Source of the DNA: Steinernema hermaphroditum
Lineage: Eukaryota > Nematoda > Chromadorea > Rhabditida > Steinernematidae
Assembly (NCBI GenBank): GCA_030435675.1
Contig: CM059621.1
Span: forward strand, 3,410,001-3,474,000
DNA: 64,000 bases
Direction of reading: 5' to 3'
The translations under genes were made by a program, and so were the position numbers. Shown one piece after another: positions 46,201 to 55,013 of this stretch; position 1 is the first letter of the stretch; each line of letters begins with the position of its first letter. The notes under the pieces were generated by a model. The model had not been told where the DNA came from, made no database searches, and saw only the letters and a list, made by a program, of their open reading frames with translations.

Positions 46201-47640
46201 GAGCGTCAAGGCCGAAACGATGTTGCCAAGAACATCATCTACAGAGAGTTGGTCAACTCTGAACTCACCGACGCCGAAATCAAAGAGTTACTTGAACGGC
46301 GCAGAGGTTAGACCAATAGAAGTCATGACTTTTCAAATGAGTCTTTTAGAAGCGGAAACGAACATTGACGTGCGTCTCACGCAAGCTGGCACTCCAATGG
46401 ACCTACCGCCGGTTCCCACCGCTCGGCACCTCTTCCTGCCAAACGATCTCCCCAGCAACGAGTATGCCCACCGCGTCTTCGATCCAATCGAATTCTTCGG
46501 TTGTTTGGAAGGCCACAATCACGTCACCGGTCATTCGTTTTAAGATCCAGGAGATCAACAACAAATCCAGACACGGCCACACTGCCGTCCTACACCCTGC
46601 GGCGTACAATCCTGCTATGGATTGTGCAGATGACACGATTCCAGAACTCGTGTACCTTCACCGAGACGCGTACACAACGGTGCTCATGCCGATCCACAAC
46701 AGAGGACCTAAGAACGACGGCACCGATGACCATTGGGCATTGGCCGTCGCTGACTTAGAGTCCGGATCGGCAGTGCTCTACGATTCAGCACCGGTAACCT
46801 TTGCACACTGCTACTGTATCGAAATTCGTCCACTTGCAGGGTGTCACTGAACTGAACGCCGGTTATGTGGTGGAAAGAACGCAGCAAATAGTTGGCGCCC
46901 TTCGGCGTCACCGATATCGGGACCAGCCGTTCGAAGACGATGACGTTGAAGTACACGATGGTAGGGAATTCTGCACAATGCAGAAGGATGCCTATAATTG
47001 TGGCATCCATACCATGTACAACGCCATCTACTTCGCCGAGCAGCTGCACCGCGACTCTCATCCGGGTCCCGGTGCTTACGACCTTCGCATGCCCGAAGGT
47101 ACGGACATCAACGAGCTGCGACCGATTATCAAGGCCGAACTTCTGGAACATTTGGCACCGGAATTGGATCACACACCGGAAATGGACAACAGCGACGAAG
47201 ACGAAGTCATCGAATTGCGTCCAAGAACCGTGCAACAGCTCGCACCGGTTTTGGAACGCCTCGCATTGGAATCGGAGCACGTCGACGAAAACGAGCCACT
47301 CCAGTTGCCAGCGGGCATGGCACCGGACGTGGAGATGGCAGTGCTCAACAAGGCCCCACACTTCCCACCGGAATTCGAGCAGCTCGAAGAGGAGTTGAAA
47401 CAGCTCACACCGGATGTGGAAGTGGATGACGACCTATACGAGCTGCCACCGGAGCTCAAGGCCAAGATACTTGGTCCGGACTGGCAGCAGCGTTCGGTCC
47501 CGAAGGGCAAACGAGCACGACCACCGGACGTGCAACTCCGAGTGATCCCCGCTGATCCAGCGCATTTTGAGCGCATCGAGCGGGAGTTGTTGGACCATAG
47601 CGACGACGACGACGACGTCTTCGAAGACTGTCATCAATAA
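37251..47640 (+). CDS. Giant Helitron-like polyprotein: Ulp1-Rep-PIF1 helicase-Ulp1
   Basis: About 16 exons join by 43-51-bp introns into one frame of roughly 3,230 codons starting at MEWLDENYERD. Order: an unrecognised N-terminal part; Ulp1/C48-type protease 1 (about residues 590-790; His in NESHW, Asp in VYDSLQ, Cys in YNCGVH); a basic coiled region; a Cys/His cluster (about 41235-41385); the Helitron nuclease (42585-44139) with HUH motif MPHIHMVL and tyrosine motif EDYVMKYICKG; PIF1-type helicase with GEGGTGKT, IIIDEVSMM and YVALSRVR; Ulp1-type protease 2 (DDHWALAV, LYDSAP, YNCGIH); acidic tail. First exon borders: 37251-38252, 38303-38461, 38505-38718, 38768-38848, 38895-39211, 39258-39533, 39581-39916, 39966-41882. 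A 43-bp intron (42542-42584) is needed before the nuclease. Near 46540 the frame shifts by one base with no good intron, so the copy may be damaged there. Rep nicks and joins single strands in rolling-circle transposition; the protease role is unknown. Confidence 0.85.
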
Positions 47641-47650
47641 TGGAGTTTCT

Positions 47651-48030
47651 TACGGGTATTCGGTTGTCTTATTGCGGGTTCTTTTACGAGTATCAATTGA
47701 TCTTCTGACGGGTAACCATTGTATTTACGAGTATCAACTGATCTTAACGGGTACCACTATTAGTAATAAGGGTAAATTAGTTTCTACGGGTCTTCCTATA
47801 TATATGTACGGGTTATAAGAGTTCTCTCTTATTGTATATCTATGGTTTCACATCTACAATTTTCACATTCCTACGGGTATTCCTATCTATTTACGGGTCA
47901 CCAGATTTCTATGTTTGTACATAAATGTCTATAGATTCTATCCTGCTCATTGTAGTCTTTTCTACGGGTACTGCTACATTTCTACGGGTCTTCCTATCAC
48001 CGGTCCTGATATATGTATACGGGTTACCAG
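47651..48030 (+). repeat. Interspersed array of about 14 TACGGGT-like motifs
   Basis: After the stop codon the 7-mer TACGGGT or a one-base variant (GCGGGT, ACGAGT, AAGGGT) occurs about 14 times in 380 bp, always in the same orientation. Spacing is irregular, about 20-60 bp. Several copies continue as TACGGGTCTTCCTAT or TACGGGTATTC. The sequence between is AT-rich and not repeated, so this is not a simple tandem repeat. It could be a binding array for the transposase or a 3'-UTR feature. Confidence 0.75.
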
Positions 48031-48295
48031 ATTTCTATACATGTATATAGCGATAGATTTCTATAAATAACGTCAATATTACTCTGTATGATTAGTAAAC
48101 TTCACAACGATCAGCCGATACCGTACCATTGGTAAAGTTCTCACGCCGACAATTAGTAAAGGTCGAACTCGAAGCTACCGTATCACTTCGCCGAACGTCA
48201 GGATTCTACCTATGTCTACGTGCTGTAATGTGCTGCATTTCGGCTCCAATTTTGTACACATATAGAGAAACGACAAGTAAACCGAATAAATGACA

Positions 48296-48330
48296 AGCCG
48301 CCGGCCGGCATCGAACCTGCGACCTCTCGG
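48296..48330 (-). other. tRNA B-box-like segment
   Basis: The minus strand reads GCAGGTTCGATGCCGGC, which fits a pol III B box (GGTTCGANNCC) inside a T-arm-like stem. No matching A box or acceptor stem is found at the right distance, so it is not a functional tRNA gene; it may be a SINE or tRNA remnant inside the element's 3' region. Confidence 0.45.
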
Positions 48331-48533
48331 GCCCAAATTCTTCAAGCGAAAATACACTTTCGCGGGTGCTCCACTTTGAATACGGGGTTTAGCTTCGTTT
48401 TTTTTTGTCTCTCTTGCCTTTTCCCCAAATTCTGACCGGGTTTAACATACCTACCGTAACCCCGGCTCTCTTTCAGCTTCGATTTTCCGCCGTTTGGGTA
48501 CTTTTGACGGGGGGTAAGGCGCCGGCACATAAC

Positions 48534-48554
48534 CAGCCCTGCGAAGCAGGGCTG
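48534..48554 (+). repeat. Perfect 9-bp hairpin at the element/RTE junction
   Basis: CAGCCCTGC, loop GAA, GCAGGGCTG. The RTE reading frame stops being recognisable at most a few bases to the right of the hairpin. A stem-loop right at a terminus fits the 3' end of Helitron-like elements. Confidence 0.75.
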
Positions 48555-48555
48555 T

Positions 48556-50248
48556 TCTTGATAAGAAACGGATCTCCCTTCTTGAACAGCAACACCGTCG
48601 ACGAGTCAGCCAGCTTCGCGGGTGCTTCGCAGATCCTCAGGCATCGATTGAACATTGCTGTCAGAGGGCGGAGAAAGGTACTCTTGCCTAGCTTGAGCAT
48701 CTCCACCGTAACCTTGTCAATTCCAGGACTTCTTCCGGTCTTCATCTTCCGCAGAGCTTCTTCAACTTCGGCTTCCAGGAACTCCACGCAATCTTCGGTT
48801 TCCGGCTGGGCCTCTCGCTCGACGTGCACGCTGGAGGCGTAGAGGTCTTCGTAGAAGTTCTGTACGATCCGGCGGAGTTGTGTCGTCGTCGAACGGAGGA
48901 TACCGTCGCGATCTTGAAGCTGGATTATCCTTCTTCTTCCAGTAGCCACCGTGCCTTGCACCTTCCTCAAGCCCTTCGAGTTCTTTACCGCTTCTTCAAC
49001 CAGCTGGCAGTGATGTTTGTTGATATCCTTTCGCATTTCGCGTCTAACAAGCTTGTTTAGTTCTGCGAAAGCGATTCTATCGGCCATGGTTGATTGTTGG
49101 CATCGGAGATCGCGGCGTTGCTGCAGGAGAGCGACGGTACTTGGCGTCAGTCGGCCTTTCTTCACTTCGGGCTCTTCAGCGAACTCGGCAGCTTCCTGGA
49201 TGTACTTCACCAAGTCCGTATACGCATTTGGCGAATCGGGGTCGATCATCGGTGGGTTAGCAGCTGTCACCATCTTGAACATATCTTGGTTTAGACGTTT
49301 TCTGTCCTTCAGGATCGGCGGCTCCCTTCTGGCTGACGATGTCGATGACTGGATGATCGCGCGGACGATACGATGGTCGGACCCAGCGTTGTGTGATCCA
49401 AGAACGGAGGAGCTTGAGAAGCCGATGGAGCGTGGCGCCAAGATGTAGTCGATGCAGTTACGCGTTCTTCTATCTGGCGACATCCACGTCCACTTCCGTC
49501 CTGGTCTGGCCTTGAAGTCCGAGTTCACCGATCGTAGCTTGAAGTCCTCGCAGAGGTCCACCAGAAGCTGCCCACGCCAGTTTCGGTCGCCGTAGCCAAA
49601 GTTTCCGATGGCAAGTTCTTCTTCATCCGTTCTTCTGCCCATTTTTGCGTTTAGATCACCAAGCAGAACGGGGTGCACCCGCATTCCTCGAGCGATTACA
49701 CCTGTTCCGGAGCTGATGGCATCCCTTTCCCAACCAGGCATGCCAACAGACCGTAGTTCCGCCCGGATCATTTCCAACAACTCTTCGTATGCGTCTTCTT
49801 CATCATCATCATCTTCATCGGTTTCTTCAGTGCTTCGGAATCCAGTTGGCGGCGCGTACACAGAGAAGAGGCGCAGGAGGTGTTGACCAAACTGGAGATC
49901 CAACAGCGATATTCGTGGTCCTACACGTCGAAACTGGCGGAAATGCGACTGGAATCTTCGGTTGAGCAGAAATCCAGTGCCGGAGGCTTCAGTGCTGTCT
50001 TCTGGTCCTGCGTAGTAGAAGATAAACTCCGAATCCGTCAAGTCCAGTGCTCCGCAGCCTCTCCATCTGAGTTCTGTTAGCGCCAGGACGTCCATGTTGA
50101 TCTCTTTCAGTTCGGCTTGTAGTTCCACTAGTCGTTCGGCTGTGGCGAGACGTCGCACGTTGAGTGTTCCAATCGCCATCCGTGGTAGTTGGGGGTGGGA
50201 CATTACTCGATCCTGCTTTCCCAAGGCTTCTGGATCGAGGAAAACCAA
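48556..50248 (-). pseudogene. Truncated RTE-type retrotransposon: endonuclease and start of RT
   Basis: The minus-strand frame encodes an apurinic-type endonuclease: TLNVRRL near the start, LTELRWRG, a GDLNAKMG metal-site motif, WTWMSPDRRTRNCIDYI, and GSDHRIV as the last catalytic block. A linker follows, and then the beginning of the reverse transcriptase (KMKTGRSPGIDKVTVEMLK, STVLLFKKGD). Recognisable RT sequence ends at about 48560, where the residues after FLIKN no longer fit; the palm with its catalytic aspartates is missing. The frame runs on to 48473 into unrelated sequence. It is a 3'-truncated or interrupted copy; the 3' end of such an element lies at 35.2 kb on the same strand. Confidence 0.88.
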
Positions 50249-50756
50249 TCTTCACGGCCGAGGGCGGGAGCGTGAAACGCCGACCGACCGCTCCGCACCG
50301 TGTCGAAAACGGGAATCCCATAACCAGAAGATTTCGAAATAAAGCCCAACTAGAGATCCGTGTTTGCCAATCGTAAAAGGGGTGTTGTGGCAGACGGAAA
50401 AGGGCGCGAAACGTTCGGCGTCCTAAAGTTGAAAGGATGCCGCCAGCAACCGTACACCGCCGTCCGCCGCCGTCCGCCGCCACACGACAATCGTACTTTC
50501 GATCTCCACCCAGCTGCCATCGGGTGAATAGGAACCGCGTCGACAAAGAAGCCAGCGTTAACGTGTCCCATGAATACAGATTTAATTACCCAAGTTTGAG
50601 GTTTCAATACATCGCAACCGATTTCCATTCACTCATTCAACCAGATACAAAACCGCGTGGCAGCAACTACTCATCCCACTTAGCCTACCGGCCGCTTCGA
50701 TGATTGCAGTATTGTGCAAAGACCGGACCGTCGAAGTGGCTGAATAGAACGTAGGA
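50249..50756 (-). mobile_element. Probable 5' region of the RTE copy and flank
   Basis: Upstream of the endonuclease the sequence is GC-rich, with overlapping frames on both strands and the repeated unit CCGTCCGCCG at about 50460-50480. It is probably the 5' untranslated part of the retrotransposon; the true 5' end was not found. Confidence 0.35.
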
Positions 50757-50870
50757 ATGGTTGAGTCGGACAGTGTTGATGGTCTCGTGAGACGTACAGA
50801 ACTACAGCTCCGTTGTATTCCAGGTTTTCTAGGAGCCGGGTTGACCATGTTGCCTGGAACGGCGGATGGA
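50757..50870 (+). repeat. Dispersed repeat superfamily, short copy
   Basis: GAACTACAGCTCC, TATTCCAGGTTTTCTAGGAG, GCCGGGTTGACCATGTTGCC match in order the core of the 17.5-kb and 35.9-kb copies. The copy ends soon after and lacks the CGCTCACTCAACTC box. Confidence 0.6.
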
Positions 50871-51052
50871 CACGAGGTGATATGCATTTGTATGCAAATT
50901 CCATTTGATAGATTCAAGACTTTTGCACATCAAAGATAATAAGGAACAACGTACCTTTGCGCCGCCCTCTCTTTTGACAAATAGTCGAAGTTCTTTGACA
51001 TATTTATTCCCATAAGCTAAGACCATAAACACAATGTACGATGGATGTCAAC

Positions 51053-51882
51053 TTATTTTCCATAGCTGATGATCTTCCAAGGGCAGGTGGGGCACATCTT
51101 TCGTAGAGCTTGTTCGGGAGTCGTGCCATCGGTGCTGAGCAGATTGAGGTTTCCAACTTCGTGCTTAGTGGGCGTTGTTGTTTCGCTGATCTGTAGGTAT
51201 TTACCGACATAGACAATAAAGGAAATAGTAAAACTCACAGAAGAGAAGACTCTACACTTGGGTTCGTTTTCATAGGCTTCATAGAATACGTTGTTGCCGA
51301 GGTTGTTTGCGAGGATGACAGCGGCACACCCACGAAATTCGGTGCTAGTACTGTTGTAGTAGACGCCCTCGCCCTTCTGGACCTGAACGTTGAGCAGGGT
51401 AACTCCGAACGTCGTTGCTGGCTTGGGATAGTACGGCATTTCGCAGAAGAAAGGCGCCTTCTCCGTACGATCGCACTTCACCTTGTTCCAGCAGCCGTTG
51501 TTGGTCACGAACTAGAAAACAAAGACGATCATACTATACGCCGTGTCCGCAGGTCTACCTGTACGCAGAGTCCATCGTCAGATTGATCAACCCCAGGGCA
51601 CCAGTTGTTGTAATTGCTCTCGGGTGCTCCGACCCAGGACGCGTAGGCGGGCGTGTTGTACTCGTCTCCAGAAACGAGTTGCAAGAACTCGTTCTCCTTG
51701 GCCGACTCGATCCTCGCTAGCCTGGCTCCATAGAACCCTCTGCAGACGTTCCCCGCATCTTCGAAGGTGAGGCTCAGCATGTAGTTGTAGTAGCACTTCT
51801 GACTGGCGGGAAGGTAGGACCATTCCGGTGGGCACGCAAGGGCCAAAGCACACAGCGCCGACAGAACAAGGACGGACTTCAT
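51053..51882 (-). CDS. Secreted C-type lectin-like protein 1
   Basis: A small secreted protein with a C-type lectin-like fold; nematode relatives are often linked to gut defence or cuticle surfaces, but sugar binding is unproven. Three exons in phase: 51882-51559, 51511-51239 and 51190-51053, 244 residues. Residues 1-16 are a signal peptide (MKSVLVLSALCALALA). The domain follows: CPPEWSYLPASQKCYY, WVGAPES, NNWCPG, CVQ, GCWNKVKCDR and FFCEMP. The Ca-binding EPN/WND set is not kept, so Ca-dependent sugar binding is doubtful. After it comes a second region of about 110 residues with two more cysteines and the end CPTCPW. It is arranged head-to-head with a related gene 795 bp away. Confidence 0.9.
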
Positions 51883-52676
51883 TGTTGGAGGGGATGAAGA
51901 GTATGAGGATCTGGGGCGCTTTTAAGGTGTTTCCTAGGGCTGCTCGTTGTCTCGTCCAAAAAACGGCTGGCGCTCTGTAGTTTTATCTCCGATAGACAAA
52001 CGACTTTTGTGTTTTATGTCGTCTAGGTGTTTGATCGCTTGCCCAAAGGATTGTAACAAGAGCAATGTATAATATCTAAGTATTGTACTGCTTCTAGGTT
52101 TGCACGAAGTTGCCATCAGTTATGCAAATCAATACAGGTTCGGCTGGCGCAACTGGCAAGTGTTTTATAAGAGACCTGTGACTCTGCTCTATAAGAGGAC
52201 CGCAATGTTCTCTGAAACCGCGGTCGGGCTCGCCAACAACTCGCAGGATTCAGGGTAGGCAGGTCTGTGCTTCTGGGTCAGTGACAAAAATGTAGAAGGT
52301 CAAGTGAGCTGTAGCTGCAAACAAGCCAATCGAGCCCAGTTTCCATTAGGCATACATCGCGGGTGGTTTGATTCCGGCCAAAAGCCTTGATATTTTCGGA
52401 CTCATCTTTCAAAGGATCACAAATATCGACACATTTTTTACTTCCTCCTCTTGTCACAAAAGCAGATGTAAACAAGTCTTATCTCGGGTTGTGTCACGGC
52501 GATAACGTCCAGACGCCACAGTTGCAACTATGGAGTTTTTTACTTCCGCAACTATTTTTTGCTGACAAGGCGATGTACTTGTTATCACTAATGTCGCCGG
52601 CCAGGTGATCCTTACCGAATCGAATGTGAAGCTTTTAAAAGACCACCTCCAAGAGCACAAACGTCAGTCGACAACG
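51883..52676. promoter_or_regulatory. Shared intergenic region of two divergent lectin genes
   Basis: The only space between the two start codons, so it must hold both promoters unless they lie in introns. On the plus side CTTTTAAAAGACC lies about 45 bp before the ATG and may serve as a TATA-like box; on the minus side TTAAAAGCGCC lies about 35 bp before the ATG. No other motif stands out. Confidence 0.45.
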
Positions 52677-53537
52677 ATGAAGTTCTTTGTGGTGTTCACC
52701 GCTCTTTTCGGTCTCTCGCTTGCCTGTGGCGATGGATGGTCCTTGCTCCCGAGCGAAGGCCAGTGCTACAAACTGTTCACCACCCCGTCGACCTTTTTGG
52801 AAGCCAACAGCACCTGCAAAGGCGAGCGCGCCTATTTGGCCCACTTCAACAGCGCCCAGTACAACGCTTTCGCGCAGCTCATCTCCTCCCGAAACGAGAA
52901 GACTCCGGCCACGCAGATGCCATGGATCGGTGGCCAGTGGAACGAAGGACTTAAACGATGGATGTGGATAGCCGGACTGCCCTTCAGTTACGCTAACTGG
53001 TGCGCTGATGCTCAGCCTGGAGACAGGACCAAGAACTGCGTTCAGGTTAGTAGTAGTGGCCTACAACGATTTTCGGGCAACCTAAGGTTTTCAGATGTCC
53101 CCCGACACTGGTTGCTGGACCAACGTTGACTGCGAGGAGAAGCGCCCCTTCGTCTGCGGAAAATGGACCCACAGCATCGTCGAAATTCCCGACTTCGGAG
53201 CTTCTGCTGAGAAGATGGCCTTCGTCGTAACCGAAGGAAAAACAAAGGATGTCCGGGAGGATACCATCGAGAACTGTTATAGTACCATGCTGATTAACGT
53301 TCAACCCTCTGAGACTGCCTTCTTCGACTACATTGCTGAACAGAAGTTATGTAGGATTTACACTGAGGTAAGGCATTCTTGCATATCACTGTTCAAGAGT
53401 TTTCTGTATAGGTCAAGGCTACTGCCCCTGCGTCCGAGGGATCTCATCAACTTTTCTTCCTGTCCAACAAGGACAGTAGCAAGACCGCCGCCCGTCTGCT
53501 GAGGGAACTGTGTCCCACCTGCACCTATGAAGCCTAA
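52677..53537 (+). CDS. Secreted C-type lectin-like protein 2
   Basis: Three exons in phase: 52677-53045, 53095-53367 and 53412-53537, 255 residues. Signal peptide MKFFVVFTALFGLSLA, then the lectin domain with CGDGWSLLPSEGQCYK, WIGGQWNEG, WMWIAGLPFSYANW, CVQ, GCWTNVDCEEKRPFVC. A second region of about 110 residues ends in LRELCPTCTY, parallel to the CPTCPW end of its neighbour. Intron positions are the same in both genes, so they arose by an inverted duplication. The start ATG follows a short leader without a clear splice-leader acceptor. Expected to be secreted; ligand unknown. Confidence 0.9.
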
Positions 53538-54971
53538 GATCCTTTTTTTATTGTGTTTTGAAAGGAAGTGATAAAAATTGTGAACTGTGTTTTTCGGCTA
53601 TCTCGAACCTAAACTCGCTTCGATGTTCTGGGCTAAACAACCGAATGATGAAGGGAACCTTTCATAGACCGCTCAAGATAAAAACATCAATGGAACCAAA
53701 AAAAAGCTGAAAGCGTCTTTTCAGCATTCGCACGCAGAACCAATCACTTTTGACGCCACAACGACGCTATTAATCTTTCGAACGCACAGAAACGAACAAT
53801 GTGTAAACAGCTCCCATGAAAAGTAATCCTTTTTTGTAACTTACATACAAAAGTTTCGATTTGCGACCACCTTAGAAGGCAACCTCCAGAAGTGATTGGT
53901 CTGCAGTGTAGTGGAACTGATCGAGCGCGGGCTGGGGAATCAAACGCATAGCCCAGTTGCCTGAAATTACGGCGTCTAACCGAAATATGGCCACGAAGTT
54001 GCAGCTGATAAGATGTGGCTGTGCTCGAGTGGTAGTTCTCTCGATTGCTCATGTTTAAACTCCTGATTGTCTAACTTTTTTTTTATTAAAGTTAAGCATA
54101 GATTTCGGCGCAGCGACACAATAAAATCCGGTCTCAAGTGACAAGGAAGTTTAGCTACACGGCAGTGGAAGGCCTTGAGTTGTCAAGTAAAAAAGCACGC
54201 CGTTGGGATTTACATCTCCTGTCGCCATTTAAATCATCGAAAAGGAAAGGGATGAAACTAGCGCTTTACCGCAGCAGAATTGATGTCTTCTGCTCGAAGT
54301 TGGAATCACTGAGGATCTCACTGTTTTTCTTGTCTGAAGTCAACTTCTCTCGCATGTTTGATCGTCTGACCCTCACCATTTTGCCTGCACTCAAACTCTA
54401 CAGCATGATTGCTTATGAGTGTTTGTGATTGTGGAACAGGCTCCACTAACATTTCGCAGTGAAAACGTTTCTTTTACACATATCTTCCGTTCCACAGTTC
54501 TGCGCCACCATGAAAATAGACTCAACCTTTGTTGATCAAAACTTGTTTTTGCCTGCCACTGTATCGTCACGTTGTACTGTGTGATCAAAGTGGGCCTAAG
54601 GTACACACAGGTCGCAAGCGTAGGCAAGTGCTTAGTGCAGAACATTTTCCGTAAAGGCGTCAACCTCATCGATAGTAATGGGCATAACTACCGTATTCAA
54701 TGGAAAAGATTAAAAAAGAGAACACTGAAGATCAGTATGAGTCCAGTACCCACCGAAACCAATCCTTGAGCACGCAGGTGGTAATCATTGCGTCCCTTTT
54801 GATCACTGTTTGTCGTTAGCCATTAGTCCTAATCGCGCCTTCGATCAACTTGCGATCACTGAGAGAGACGTCTCACAAACAGATCTGCGCTCTTTGCCCA
54901 TGCTGGATCAAGTTGGGTTCGCCGATGACCAAATGGGGCGGAGCTTGAATGTTTCATGCAGATGCAACCAC
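53538..54971. other. Intergenic, nothing firm
   Basis: Short frames on both strands, none linked by splice sites or recognised. No repeat copy found. Confidence 0.45.
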
Positions 54972-54979
54972 TATAAAAG
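54972..54979 (+). promoter_or_regulatory. TATA box of the sugar transporter gene
   Basis: TATAAAAG lies 42 bp before the ATG at 55014, a spacing that fits a core promoter with a short leader. Confidence 0.5.
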
Positions 54980-55013
54980 GTCGAGAGCTTTTTCAAGTTC
55001 AGTGCGGTTGAGG

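Larger units (their letters stand above)
37000..48555 (+). mobile_element. Autonomous Helitron-like (Helentron-like) element
   Basis: The Rep plus PIF1 helicase pair defines a Helitron-type rolling-circle transposon. A cysteine protease in the same polyprotein is reminiscent of the Helentron branch, which carries an OTU protease; here the proteases are of Ulp1 type and there are two. The 3' boundary is proposed at about 48555, where a perfect hairpin (48534-48554) abuts a truncated RTE reverse transcriptase at a TT dinucleotide. The 5' boundary (placed at about 37.0 kb) is a guess. No AP-endonuclease domain was seen inside the element. Confidence 0.7.
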
